A stretch of DNA of 64,000 nucleotides from contig JAMXDE010000039.1 of NCBI GenBank assembly GCA_026770025.1, positions 496,001 to 560,000 of the forward strand. Reading direction: 5' to 3'. The translations under genes were made by a program, and so were the position numbers. This DNA is from Craspedostauros australis. Taxonomy: Eukaryota; Bacillariophyta; Bacillariophyceae; Mastogloiales; Achnanthaceae. Below, piece after piece: positions 54,801-63,893 of the stretch (its first letter is position 1; each line of letters begins with the position of its first letter). Under the pieces are notes generated by a model, which saw only the letters and a list, made by a program, of their open reading frames with translations, did not search any database and was not told where the DNA came from.

Positions 54801-55847
54801 TTCTTCGGCGGGCGCCCTCTCGCAGAGGTGATCCCAGCCGTACGCTTTCTCCTCGAGCATGTGAAGATGTACAAAATCGAAGCGCGCAGAACGTTGGTCA
54901 CTGAACTGACAAATACCATCCAATACATGCGAGGCACCCTCCAGCTGGACTTGGAGGCACTTTTAGATGCCGACAAGTGTGATCACTCTGATCCATACGA
55001 TCGGACTCTTGCATATTGGTGCAGACTCCACATAGCAGTGTACTTCGGAGAGTTTGAGCATGCGGAGACTATGGACCATCTACTGATGACCAATGGCACT
55101 GATGACGGCAGTTTTGACAGTTTCACATCGGTCGCCATCCTCAGTGGTATCATGGCCTCTCACCGATACCGACAATCGAAGAAGCGCAAGTACTTGAAGA
55201 TCCTACGACAGCGAAAGCGGCAGCTGAAATACATCTGCGATAACAGAGGAAAGTGTGCGCTCCATCGGTACTTGATTCTTTGCGCTGAATCGAAGGCAAT
55301 CAAGGTCGGAAGTACAAAGCCCGCCCTCGTGGAATCCTGCTACGACGACGCCATCAATCAAGCACGACAAGGAGACCACCTCCACGAAGCAGGCCTCGCG
55401 TGCGAGCTGGCAGGCAAGCAGATACTGAGAAGCGGCAACCAAGACGATCCTCGTCTGCGCAGCTATTTTACAGAGGCATTGTGTTTCTACGAGAGGTGGG
55501 GCTCTATCCCCAAATGCAAGATGTTCCGTGAGGCGTACGGCGACTACATTGATGAAAATCGCGTGCGCGAGATGAAGATGGACAACAGTCTCGTAGATCA
55601 ATTCACATCCCAAGGCTTTCCACACGGAGACCATGGCCACTCGAGCATCAACCAAGATCTGACTTCGGAGCGAACACCAAGCAATGCGCCAACCCATTCT
55701 GTTTCAGACGTAGCTTCGATGGGGAAGGCGGGCGACTCTCGAACAGTTACGTCGTCGAAGGATGGTAAAATGGGCAGCAAAGGCGACATGGGACATGTCG
55801 TGAACGATGGTTGTTCGATATTGACAGATATTAGTACGGACCAGTAA
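51873..55847 (+). CDS. STAND-type P-loop ATPase, COG3899-like, with helical repeat C-terminus
   Basis: Single exon, 1324 residues. After about 65 variable residues comes FFGRENELRQLHRTFDQM, the usual lead-in to an AAA_16/STAND NTPase. Walker A is WGTSGTGKS near residue 130 and Walker B VVMVLDDLQWAS near residue 326. Further matches to predicted ATPases fused to kinases or cyclases are GKFQEHQKGNPFSAITQAL, HLQDFSKQELHEWVSQLF, KQTEGNIFHTIQLLQ and GGASYRFAHDRIQQAARNLV. Residues from about 640 to 1230 are all-helical, TPR-like. The last 90 residues are Ser-rich. In bacteria and in many protists this unit sits next to a histidine kinase, Ser/Thr kinase or cyclase domain; none is visible here, so it may signal through a partner. 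No transmembrane segment. Confidence 0.82.
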   Translation: MQRTQPPPKPQLSKTSLRLHNNVLTSGNDFYDDGYNETELETEVPNTLFANRGGSNGEADSDGINGFFGRENELRQLHRTFDQMMRHSKPNKPTRTTKGTVQNSSLDHTSALGSSTDAPSSQSFVPAAFVWGTSGTGKSKLVDIFCNQLLDPGRNTNKTKGVRVLKGKFQEHQKGNPFSAITQALSDWCKHLTCSHVQLAPIKEASTDARPEATTDDSVTTDVDAGASADKHRRRHVTSQPSELQRLRSIVESSSLTIQQKEVLVALVPALSIIFGEDGSCDASVTSSMVQQAQAPQISSTETSWNRFQYTFTQFLSLISSKNHPVVMVLDDLQWASQECMDLMSTTMHQPHFLWIGTIRQDINPHSPNELMEFSGDLPLMQVLNELQQQCAESPSNPTKTPYIDIHLQDFSKQELHEWVSQLFDQDDDVVDEVVELLHKQTEGNIFHTIQLLQDMERTKALTYSRITFQWELDSSLLSSNQNDQNNSGGGDSNDAMGGSSHAAANNVVQLISSKLRSLPAPLQKALILASYIRSSFELDTLQAVWDYEKQNNPTGSDILPTPPPHSSTSTTDNGPGKTNEAKTDRPLAEWLEQAVLEGLLANSIGGASYRFAHDRIQQAARNLVPFGEVRTKLRLRIGQCLWDLCTRSAEANIAGDRGSDSSVFFIAADHLNCTPTKDHLAATRRNLQVGEYALQIAALVPAATYLQLASTALRKVRGDPWQDQYDLMIRLVRARCDIELTLNRFDLGYSLGNEVLDHARSIHDKLPTYGAMVNALGKQNEHTKGLQLAQQGAQMCGEHPKRWFALHVVPQLLSTTAYLKKTTTEQFLDQNPITTHSQTLMSMDLLHQITIRAFSVEDMLAWILAILRMIQITRRCGSSEYSASALNGFAIVQANTGDFKNASRSSELSKEILRRVGSGTKTEGWVYYVAALMIDGYFKPMDQVRQDFQHAYKSAMAVGDVELSVLSQNGSLYSSFFGGRPLAEVIPAVRFLLEHVKMYKIEARRTLVTELTNTIQYMRGTLQLDLEALLDADKCDHSDPYDRTLAYWCRLHIAVYFGEFEHAETMDHLLMTNGTDDGSFDSFTSVAILSGIMASHRYRQSKKRKYLKILRQRKRQLKYICDNRGKCALHRYLILCAESKAIKVGSTKPALVESCYDDAINQARQGDHLHEAGLACELAGKQILRSGNQDDPRLRSYFTEALCFYERWGSIPKCKMFREAYGDYIDENRVREMKMDNSLVDQFTSQGFPHGDHGHSSINQDLTSERTPSNAPTHSVSDVASMGKAGDSRTVTSSKDGKMGSKGDMGHVVNDGCSILTDISTDQ

Positions 55848-57663
55848 ATTGGAGACGGATAGAAGAATGTATCATTAATGTACAATGCGTGTGCGGTAGC
55901 TGCGAAAGTTATACCAGGTCAACAACCGTTCCAGAATACTCCCACCATCATCGCTATACTCACTCCAGCACCGACAACGATTGGCAAGGCATCGCAGTTT
56001 GCGGACGTTGGGGTGGTCTATCCTTCCTCGTAGTTACTGGTCGTGTGACGCGCATCATGACTTTCCTTTCCGTCTGTGATTTTCGTGGATCGTGAGACAT
56101 CACGATTTCGTGTCTTTGGTGTTGGAGCTGTGCCACTTTGTGTCCGCGCAGTGAGATCGTGGGAAAGAGAACTGCCACAAACAGCAACAACCAAGACACG
56201 CCCACCACAGCACAGCGTAGCACAGCACATGCACAGCGGTATCCCACCACGACATCAGCGGCACACCCGGACTTCCTTCCGCAAACGCCTTCGGCAAGTT
56301 CGAGTGGGAGCTGCGTGCGTTGTGCGCAAACGTGCACTTGATGGACGAGGTAGATGAGGCCAGGCGAAGCATCCTGCTGAAGATGCGCGCGATCTCTTGG
56401 CATTGATTTCGACGAACCATTCCGCGCATCTTCCATGCGATGATGCCTTTGGCCAAGTCGTTGAGCTGGAGCACTGCTTAAGACAAGCACACTGCGGTGA
56501 ATTGGTTCTGAGGCGTGGAACCCAACCAATTGATTGGACTGAATCAAGTGTCGTGCATGCCAACGACAACGAGCGAAAGAAGATTCTTCATCAAACGTGC
56601 ACAGCATCAGTGGGAGCGAAGATGGTGGAGGGACGATGCCTGGTGAGCATTGCTTCGTTGTTGGCGCCTGCATGATCGCTGCACTGACATATCATACTAT
56701 TATACGATGTCCCCATGGTTTGCGCTTCATGAAATCCCCTCACTCGCTTGCCGGCCCTCTCTTTCTCCTCTTCTCACACGGATCGGTCCCAACGGCGCAA
56801 CGAGCCTAGATCCGGAGATAATCGAATTCGCCGGTCCAGATGTCATCGGTGGACTTACCATCGTGGTTGTCCGCTTCATCGCAGTCACTGTGAGAGTTTA
56901 GGTCTGAAACAAGCGAGCGCACGATATTCCATCCATGTCCCGATTGGTACTCCCATCCGAAGTGTAATGAGGTGGGTAACGCCACCGTGATATCAGACGG
57001 GCCATCAGATCTACCGCCCGAAGTGCTGCTCAACTCCCCAAGTGCACAGCCACCAACTGGACTTGCTTTTCCAACTTGAAAGTAGCGGTGATATCTCGAT
57101 GGCAATTCGAGACGAAGCGTACAACTCTCGCTTCGCTCGCTGGCTCGTCTGCGGCCCAATGGATGAATTGAAGATTGGACAAACGTCCGCTTGTCGCAAG
57201 ATGCCTCTGCATGATGAAATGGCGATGAAGGCAGAAATGATGAATCCATCGAAGGCTCGATGGCGCTCACATTCCGTACAGTTCTCCCACTGGCATTCAC
57301 GGCCATTCTCCAGTTGATCCCGTCTCCCCATCGCAACAAATACCACACAACTGAACCTGATCATGAAATAGTGATTGTGTGACGCAATACGAATGCACCA
57401 ACTGCAACACTTCATTGCACACGCGAATCAACCTTCGTGTTTTCGTTGAATTCACGCGGAAGCGTTGAACCGAAGAATGACTCAGCATGTGGGGCGTAGC
57501 ATTTTATTGATTACCAGCCGCCTCTTCGTACCATGACGGCTGCTCTGACTCTTGTTCTAATGACGAACCGATCCCTTGTCTTGTGTCTTCTTCGATTCCT
57601 AATCCAGTTCATCTCCTTCCTTTCATGATACGTTTGCTTCTCAAGGGTCGTAGCCGTATCACT
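55848..57663. other. Intergenic, convergent gene ends, 1.8 kb
   Basis: Between the ATPase stop (+) and the ankyrin-BTB stop (-). Frames of 60-240 codons on both strands overlap each other and show no known motif. A short gene missed by eye is possible. Confidence 0.45.
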
Positions 57664-59079
57664 TCACTCCTCTTTCTCTGTCGCGCCATTGGTCTCAGTT
57701 GCCGAGGATGATTTGATGGAACGGACGAAATCCAACAACGTGCTTCGATCCATGTACGAATCCACCTGCAGACTACCTTCGTCTTCATCCACAACACTGT
57801 ACAACTCCATCATGGACATTCCACTGTACTCGTCATCAATCCCATCGTTCTTCGTTCCCCCACTGCAGCGGGCATGAATGCCTATCATCAGTTGAGGGTG
57901 TTCAGCCAGCTTGCTGAAATCTGGATGAGTGAACACGGTTTGTGTGTTTTCAGCTACCGCCCTCATTGCGGCATCCTTCAAAAGTGCACACTTGTGTTGA
58001 TCGGCGAATAGCAACACATCTATCATGGTGTCCGCTGTGAGATGCTTGCGGGCCATCTCCACTTCAAGAACAAACTTGAGCCGCCAGAAGTCAAACTCGT
58101 TAGCCACAAGGATTAGCTGTTGCAGATCGTCTTGTCCAGTGAGGGTGTGAGTTGGCTGGTCTGTGCCACTGTCATGAGTGATGTCGTCGAAAGATATCTC
58201 ACCTGCGTAGATGCATTTGAGGACATGTTGCACATGTTTGGATTGAAGGTTGGGAAGAGGGACGAGTTTGTGGGTGGGATCAGTGACAGCATCAGCGCTG
58301 TCATCGTCGTCCTGATGTTGGATTCCGGAGTCGATCAATGCCTGAATGGAAGGAACGGTGATCATGAGGACCCCACTGTTTGCCTTGATTGGTTGTTGGT
58401 CGTTGCCTTGCCCACACAGGAAGGTGACATCCGCCAGGGCCTCGGTGTGAACAGCGCCGCGACGATCTTGGTCAATGCTAATGTTGATCGTTGTTCGGAC
58501 TTGAGGGTTGTTGTGCTTGGATAGTGCTGCGGCAGTACTCGTGGCGCTTTGTTTGTGAAGCTGTAGTTGCGAGCGTAGGTGACTGAGACGGCTGATGGTT
58601 GATTTTATCATTTTGACCTGACCTTGTACATTGATCATCTGGAAGGGTGTTTTGTTGTTCTTGTTCTTGCAGTTAACATCAGCCCTAGCTGAGATGAGGT
58701 GCTCCACGCATTCAGAATGGCCGTTGCAGCATGCCTCATGAAGGGGAGTGTGACCATCGTTATTCTTGCAGTTGACATCAGCCTTGGCTGATTCGATGAG
58801 GTATTCTACACATTCAGAATGGCCGTTGCGGCATGCCCAATAAAGGGGAGTGTGACCATAGCCGTCCCTGCAGTGGACATCAGCCTTGGCTGATTCGATG
58901 AGGTATTCCACGCACTCAGAGTGGCCGTTGAAGCATGCGTAAAGTAGCGGAGTCCAACCAGAACTGGTTTTGACCTCGTTGATATCAACCCCATCATTCT
59001 GCTTCTTCCATTCTTTCAACACCGATACATCACCTGCCGTGGCAGCATCAAGGAGTTGTTCGTTCGAAACAACCGACAT
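57664..59079 (-). CDS. Ankyrin-BTB/POZ protein
   Basis: Single exon, 471 residues. Three to four ankyrin repeats at residues about 8-140, two of them nearly identical (GHSECVEYLIESAKADV). A linker follows with a short helical stretch, then a BTB/POZ fold: ALADVTFLCGQGNDQQPIKA, an insertion rich in Asp, LKCIYAGEISFDD and LVANEFDFWRLKFVLE, followed by a BACK-like helical part (CALLKDAAMRAVAENTQ). The arrangement resembles animal and plant ankyrin-BTB proteins that act as CUL3 substrate adaptors; that role is inferred. Its repeats are of a different type from those in the 46112 gene, so the two are not recent duplicates. Confidence 0.85.
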   Translation of the reverse strand: MSVVSNEQLLDAATAGDVSVLKEWKKQNDGVDINEVKTSSGWTPLLYACFNGHSECVEYLIESAKADVHCRDGYGHTPLYWACRNGHSECVEYLIESAKADVNCKNNDGHTPLHEACCNGHSECVEHLISARADVNCKNKNNKTPFQMINVQGQVKMIKSTISRLSHLRSQLQLHKQSATSTAAALSKHNNPQVRTTINISIDQDRRGAVHTEALADVTFLCGQGNDQQPIKANSGVLMITVPSIQALIDSGIQHQDDDDSADAVTDPTHKLVPLPNLQSKHVQHVLKCIYAGEISFDDITHDSGTDQPTHTLTGQDDLQQLILVANEFDFWRLKFVLEVEMARKHLTADTMIDVLLFADQHKCALLKDAAMRAVAENTQTVFTHPDFSKLAEHPQLMIGIHARCSGGTKNDGIDDEYSGMSMMELYSVVDEDEGSLQVDSYMDRSTLLDFVRSIKSSSATETNGATEKEE

Positions 59080-60055
59080 GTTGATACGAGTTTGATGGCC
59101 GATGGTTGGATGGGTGAATAGTTGCCGAGACTCATTTTTATGGTGTGGCGCCTGTTGGTATGAGATGGCATGGCAAAGGCATCGATGGTGTGTCCCAACT
59201 TCACCAGTACAGTGCGAGTATGTGCCGTGTGATGAACAGCAAGCTCATGTCTCTTGTTGATGGGTCCGAACGTGGACTTCCATCCTCGCAGTACGTACGA
59301 CTACTATACGCAGTACTGCTGTCTCGTTTCCATGGTGGTCTCTCACTTTCTCTCGTTGCCTCGGGCTTGCGTTGTCTTTCGCTCTCCTTCTGTTGCTTTC
59401 TTTGTTGGTCTCCACCCCTTCATCTCCATCCCACGATCGTGTTCTGTTTCGTTGTGCATGGCATGTTCACAGTGGAGGACCACCAGCGCGGAGTGCAGAT
59501 CTTCATGTTCTCGGGTTTTGTTTCGCCAAGCACATCGCCGCAAGACGAAACAAACCAGAACGAGAAGTCTCCACAAGATCACTTTGTGGATGGCGAGAAC
59601 ACTCCGAGAACACAACCAGAACACGATGAGAACGGGGTATCCTCGACTCGCAGGACCAATCCAAGAATCCAAGGACTGTTGGCGCATTGGGAGAAGCGCA
59701 ACGGATGCGATCGATCACGAGATGCGACGCAGATCGCCTTCCATCTCACCAACCCATGGCCGTGGAACGCAATGGACCTTGCTCCGAAATCTGTACGTCA
59801 GATCAGATTCTCGCCGAACGCCTGTGTTGCCACACAACACCAACACGAAGGCCTCCACAGAGAGAGTCAGGGGGGGGAGGGGCTCTGTTGCTACAGACAA
59901 CCAACAACCATGCCCGCTCCGATCGAGCGTTTGACGCAATGGCTGGTTGGCTTCCTCGTTCAAACAATACGCACGATTTCCTCATGGAGCAGAGCATGAC
60001 TTGTGCAATAGTAGAGCACGGAGTCCAGGAGACTAATATTCTAGTCGTACCTCTT
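59080..60055. other. Intergenic, 1.0 kb
   Basis: Promoter side of the ankyrin-BTB gene and 3' side of PUS1, both minus strand. A plus-strand frame runs 59145-59999 but begins at GTG. Its last 29 codons follow a good ATG context (aaccatgcc, ATG at 59910) and encode a small amphipathic peptide (MPAPIERLTQWLVGFLVQ). I do not count it as a gene. Confidence 0.45.
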
Positions 60056-61948
60056 CTATTCGGCGTCAGCTTTCTTTGCATCTTCATTTGCGTTGAGGCC
60101 GTCCGATGCTGCCGCCTCGTCGAGTCGGTAGTACGTGCGGTAGTCAAAGATGCACTCCTGCTGGTACAGGTACTGGATGAAGTTGCTTTGTTCCTTCTCC
60201 TCCCGCACGATGTGCTCGCGGATGCGCGTGCGGAACGCCTCCCATCGATCTCGTGCCGGTCCCTCCTTCGTCCAATCCAGGTCAGGTAGATTGGGATTCT
60301 GCCGTATCTTCTTCTGGTTGTAATGTGCGTACCATGAGAATTCCAAGAACAACCCCTGCGCCGGCGCCAATCCCACGCGGATGCTCTCTTTGCTTTGTGC
60401 ACGCGAAATCGTGTCGACGGGCGCCACGCCTCTCGCGACGTCCATTGCCATGCTGATCATCTTGCGGATCTGGTGCAGGAGGAAGGACTGTCCCACGACT
60501 TGCGTCGGTATCCATTCGATGTCATCCACGACGATCGGATCTTGCACTTCGAAGCTCACGATGAATCGTTTTGCAGTGGCCTCGCCGAAGCGCACGCCTT
60601 TGGTGAAGTTGTGGAAGGAGTGCGTTCCTTCGTACTTTGACAATGCTTGGCGCAATACATCCCGCTGTTCCTGCGTTGACCGATACTCGCGCAACGTCGG
60701 CTTCAATCGTTCCATCTCCTCCGCCGACAGCGGCTGCCTCGCCACCTCCTTGCGACCTTTCAATGGGATGTTGAACTGCTCAAAGAGCTTGCGCGGCTGG
60801 GCATGCAGCATGAAGGACGGGAACATGTACTGATAGCGGGCCTTGTCGCGTTGGGTCTTGGCGCAAAAGTTCCGCGTCGTCCGCACGACGTCCAGTATCC
60901 GGATATCCTCCGGCAGATGCTGATGAATCCGTTCACGGATAGCGTCGTAATCATCGATCATGCCTTCGGGCAATTCCACCTTGAGGGAACAGAGCTGCGC
61001 ACAAGCATGCACGCCCTTGTCCGTCCGCGCGCTGTTGCCCCAGGAATACTTGAAGGGATGTCCGAAGTTGGTGTCATTGATCATGCCTGCCTTGTACAGC
61101 GCCAATTCCAAATGTGCCTGCAAGGTGCGCTGCCCAATGTTGATCTGAAAGCCGACGTACTTCGTGCCCAAAAATCCAATGAGCATCGCAATTTTCTTCT
61201 TGGACGTCTTTTCGGTGAAGGGCGTGCGATCTTCCAGCGTCTCGTGGAACATTTCGCGTTGGACGGAGCTGGCGTAAGATCCTTGATGTGGTGGTTTGCC
61301 TCCGTTGTTGTTGCTGGCATTGTTGGCGTTGCCGTTATCGGTGGAGCTGCGCCACGTGCGGTTGAATTCCTTGCGGTCCTTCCTCGTTTTGCGGCGTTTG
61401 TTGGTCGGCGCGTTTCCTTCCTTTGTTGTTTGCTTCCCACCATCATTTCCAGCGTGAGCACCATCATCCCTGTCCTTCTCCTTGTGACTGCCTGCGTCTG
61501 TCGAGGCTGTGGTTACTGCCGCAGTGTCTTGCGCATCATCTTTCAGCGGGCGTTTCTTGTCGCTGTCATTCCCGGTGTCGTTGCTATTGGCGGTGCCGTT
61601 GTCAGCAGGTGCTGCCGTTGCAGCTGATGTCTCACTCATGATGCTAGTACTGCGCTGGAGAAGCCTGCGTGAAGAATCGAATGACGCCCACCTGAACCAA
61701 AGAGGCGATCGGATACCGAGAGTATTGTGAGGCCTGCTCGGATTGTGTGGGAATATTGGAAGTGAGGTTTGCGTTGAAGGCAAGTGTACGGCGACCGCAG
61801 AACGACACGATGTTCCGATCGAGTTGGTATGACGGCGTCCGCGATTGTGAATGCGATTGGCAATGTGGCGACTGCCAATGCTGCGACTGATGATGGCTAT
61901 CGTACTTGGACTTCGTCTGCAGACTGAGCGGAACAGTTGATGTGTCAT
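60056..61948 (-). CDS. PUS1: tRNA pseudouridine synthase PUS1 (TruA family)
   Basis: Single exon. The frame begins upstream at a non-ATG codon; the first ATG is at 61948 (630 residues). The TruA-family active site is NSARTDKGVHA, with the catalytic Asp near residue 310. Other landmarks are LIGFLGTKYVGFQIN, RTLQAHLELALYKAG, YEGTHSFHNFTKG and SFLLHQIRKMISMAM. Residues 1-103 are Arg/Ser/His-rich with few acids, like a mitochondrial presequence. A second ATG at 61639 (MSETSAATAAP) starts a charged Asn/Thr-rich linker with a nuclear-type cluster (NKRRKTRKDRK). Human PUS1 also makes mitochondrial and nuclear forms from alternative starts. It converts specific uridines of tRNAs and other RNAs to pseudouridine. 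Divergent from the sulfotransferase. Confidence 0.93.
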   Translation of the reverse strand: MTHQLFRSVCRRSPSTIAIISRSIGSRHIANRIHNRGRRHTNSIGTSCRSAVAVHLPSTQTSLPIFPHNPSRPHNTLGIRSPLWFRWASFDSSRRLLQRSTSIMSETSAATAAPADNGTANSNDTGNDSDKKRPLKDDAQDTAAVTTASTDAGSHKEKDRDDGAHAGNDGGKQTTKEGNAPTNKRRKTRKDRKEFNRTWRSSTDNGNANNASNNNGGKPPHQGSYASSVQREMFHETLEDRTPFTEKTSKKKIAMLIGFLGTKYVGFQINIGQRTLQAHLELALYKAGMINDTNFGHPFKYSWGNSARTDKGVHACAQLCSLKVELPEGMIDDYDAIRERIHQHLPEDIRILDVVRTTRNFCAKTQRDKARYQYMFPSFMLHAQPRKLFEQFNIPLKGRKEVARQPLSAEEMERLKPTLREYRSTQEQRDVLRQALSKYEGTHSFHNFTKGVRFGEATAKRFIVSFEVQDPIVVDDIEWIPTQVVGQSFLLHQIRKMISMAMDVARGVAPVDTISRAQSKESIRVGLAPAQGLFLEFSWYAHYNQKKIRQNPNLPDLDWTKEGPARDRWEAFRTRIREHIVREEKEQSNFIQYLYQQECIFDYRTYYRLDEAAASDGLNANEDAKKADAE

Positions 61949-62353
61949 CCAACGTCTCAATACCAATGCAACAAATCAACAGAGCAACTCAGCATCAGAG
62001 CAACACTTCTTGTGTTAATGGTTCCACTTCTCTTTGCTTGTGGTAGGTGCTTGATGATTGACAATGTGATGTCCTCGCCTCCTCCAATCAACAGGGGGAT
62101 CCTCGCATGGAGGAGGTCGAGCTTGGGCATCCAACCAACAAACAAGGATGATACCTCGTCGCCTTGGTTGCTGGTCGTGGAGCAGATCGCGAAAGAGATG
62201 AAACGGCAAAGTGTTGGTGGTTACGAATCACTGGACTACAAGCATGTGTTTGGTCGACTGGGTCAAGAGTTCCCAGAGAACGAGTCATTTCCAAATGTCC
62301 GAATCGCGCCCAACAGTATGTCTATGATAGGTATTGGCGCTAACGAATCGTGA
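61940..62353 (+). other. Uncertain small open frame in the PUS1/sulfotransferase divergent region
   Basis: 137 codons from the ATG at 61940, overlapping the PUS1 start by 9 bp on the other strand. It has a hydrophobic stretch (ATLLVLMVPLLFACG) and then a well-mixed part (SPWLLVVEQIAKEMKRQSVG...DYKHVFGRLGQEFP) that looks more protein-like than most spurious frames here. It resembles no family that I know. A possible donor (gtatgt) near 62315 would allow further exons. It may equally be promoter DNA. Confidence 0.25.
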
Positions 62354-62648
62354 TGTTCTGCTTTGACCACATTCCAAGAACATCCGGAATGGAGGAACCG
62401 AACGAACGCTCACATTTTTGCCAGACCCTTCCATTCCTCCCAACTTCTGCGAACCTCTCATCGAGACCGCGGCGCAAACCGAGCAGGCAGAGACAGCAAT
62501 GACATCTTAATCACAACACACACGATGATCAGCCCAAGGAGTTGATGGTCGGCTCAAGAGGCAGCCACAAAGCCGAGAGACGCAAAACACGATCGTGGAA
62601 GAGGCAAGCAGCATAAAATAGAGCACTCCACGCTAATCCACCATCAAG
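61949..62648. promoter_or_regulatory. Divergent promoter region, PUS1 and sulfotransferase
   Basis: 700 bp. A TATA-like gcataaaatagag lies at about 62612-62624, 25-35 bp before the sulfotransferase ATG, which would leave a very short 5' UTR if used. Confidence 0.45.
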
Positions 62649-63893
62649 ATGACAGACAGAACGGACAGAGGCGACCGGACCAAGGGCTGGGAAACGAAAG
62701 GCGTGGGCGCCACACTCATGGTTGCGGCAATGGTGCTTGTGGCATTGGCTGCGACGGTGCTGAATCCAGTCGCCAGAATGGCGCCTGCTGCAAGCACGGC
62801 GACTCCCATGTCGATTCCGCCAGCCGACCAACCACGCACGCATGCACATGTGTACACGAACACAAATGAAATGCAAACACAGCGCAAACTGCCGGCGCAG
62901 GTCGGCATGCAGAACGACGACATCATGGTCGATACACTGCGGGAACGGCTGCAGCAGCACAACCTCACGATCCCGGACGACCACAAGCTGCCGCCGCACC
63001 AATTCATGCACCTGCACCACATGAAGACGGGCGGCACATCCGTCGACGACCTCCTCAAATGCAGCGTGAAGCGCATGCAGCATGTGCTGAGCTACGACGC
63101 GAAGCATTTCAGCCTGCACGAGTGCACGGCCAAGTTCTTTCGCAAATGCGTGGAAGGCGATGAGCGATGCCGCGCGAGGCTCGACAACACCACCTTCCTC
63201 AGCTACTGCGGGCCGCTGAAGGATCTCAATTCGCTGGGTTGGATCGACGATCCCAACAAGGGGACGGACCATGGCACGCCGGAACGACCCGCGTTCGCGG
63301 CCGTCACGGTGCTGCGGCATCCCGTCGAACGCGTGTGGAGCAACTACCGTTTCGCGACGAAGGGGTGCTACCGGTGCATGGAACTGAAGGATGTGTACAA
63401 GGCGTTCGAGGAGAACACGTTGATGGACCATAGGATGGGAAACCAGTCGATCTGCATTCGCCAAATGATGAATCAGCAGACTTTCCGCCTGATCTCGTCC
63501 AAGAAGTTCGAAGTGGCGAAGCAGGGCATCCTGGAGGTGTCCGACGACATGCGCAAAGAGATGGTCAAAGAGGCGATCTACAACATGGAAAACTTCTTCA
63601 CCATGGTCGGCATCACGGAAGAGCTCAACACGTTCGGCAAGATGCTGCCTCAGGTGTTCCCCTTCATGGCGCCGACGATTCCTGGATCGCACCGCGCCTG
63701 CCATCTGCCGCACTCCAATCGATCGCCGTCGAACAATCGCTGCGGCGAAGGTGGCGCCCACTGGGAGTTGCCGCCTCATCCCGACAACGTGACGAGGGCG
63801 ATCATCGAGAAGCACAACAAGCTGGACATCGAGTTGTACGAGGCTGCCAAGAAGCTCTTCCAGCTCGAGAAGCGGGCGTTGGGTTTCCAGTAG
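62649..63893 (+). CDS. Type II membrane carbohydrate sulfotransferase
   Basis: Single exon, 414 residues. A short cytosolic N-terminus and an anchor helix (about 19-42, VGATLMVAAMVLVALAATVL) indicate a Golgi type II protein. The PAPS 5'-phosphosulfate site is HLHHMKTGGTSVDDLL near residue 125 (the HxxKTGGTS form of heparan-sulfate-2-O and related enzymes). The 3'-phosphate site is VLRHPVERVWSNYRF near residue 222. Several cysteines (CYRCMEL, CIRQMM) may form disulfides. The acceptor is unknown; sulfated cell-wall or secreted polysaccharides are plausible in a diatom. A long antisense frame covers most of the gene and is rejected. Confidence 0.9.
   Translation: MTDRTDRGDRTKGWETKGVGATLMVAAMVLVALAATVLNPVARMAPAASTATPMSIPPADQPRTHAHVYTNTNEMQTQRKLPAQVGMQNDDIMVDTLRERLQQHNLTIPDDHKLPPHQFMHLHHMKTGGTSVDDLLKCSVKRMQHVLSYDAKHFSLHECTAKFFRKCVEGDERCRARLDNTTFLSYCGPLKDLNSLGWIDDPNKGTDHGTPERPAFAAVTVLRHPVERVWSNYRFATKGCYRCMELKDVYKAFEENTLMDHRMGNQSICIRQMMNQQTFRLISSKKFEVAKQGILEVSDDMRKEMVKEAIYNMENFFTMVGITEELNTFGKMLPQVFPFMAPTIPGSHRACHLPHSNRSPSNNRCGEGGAHWELPPHPDNVTRAIIEKHNKLDIELYEAAKKLFQLEKRALGFQ

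Noticed and set aside
59145-59999. 284-codon plus-strand frame between ankyrin-BTB and PUS1
   Set aside because: Starts at GTG, has no known motif and a composition like the surrounding intergenic DNA. A short ATG-led tail (59910-59999) was noted but is too weak to call.
60803-61627. 274-codon plus-strand frame inside PUS1
   Set aside because: Antisense shadow of a confident TruA-family enzyme, with no recognisable domain.
62529-63815. 428-codon minus-strand frame over the sulfotransferase
   Set aside because: It mirrors a gene with clear PAPS-binding motifs, and its own sequence is His/Arg/Val-rich without motifs.
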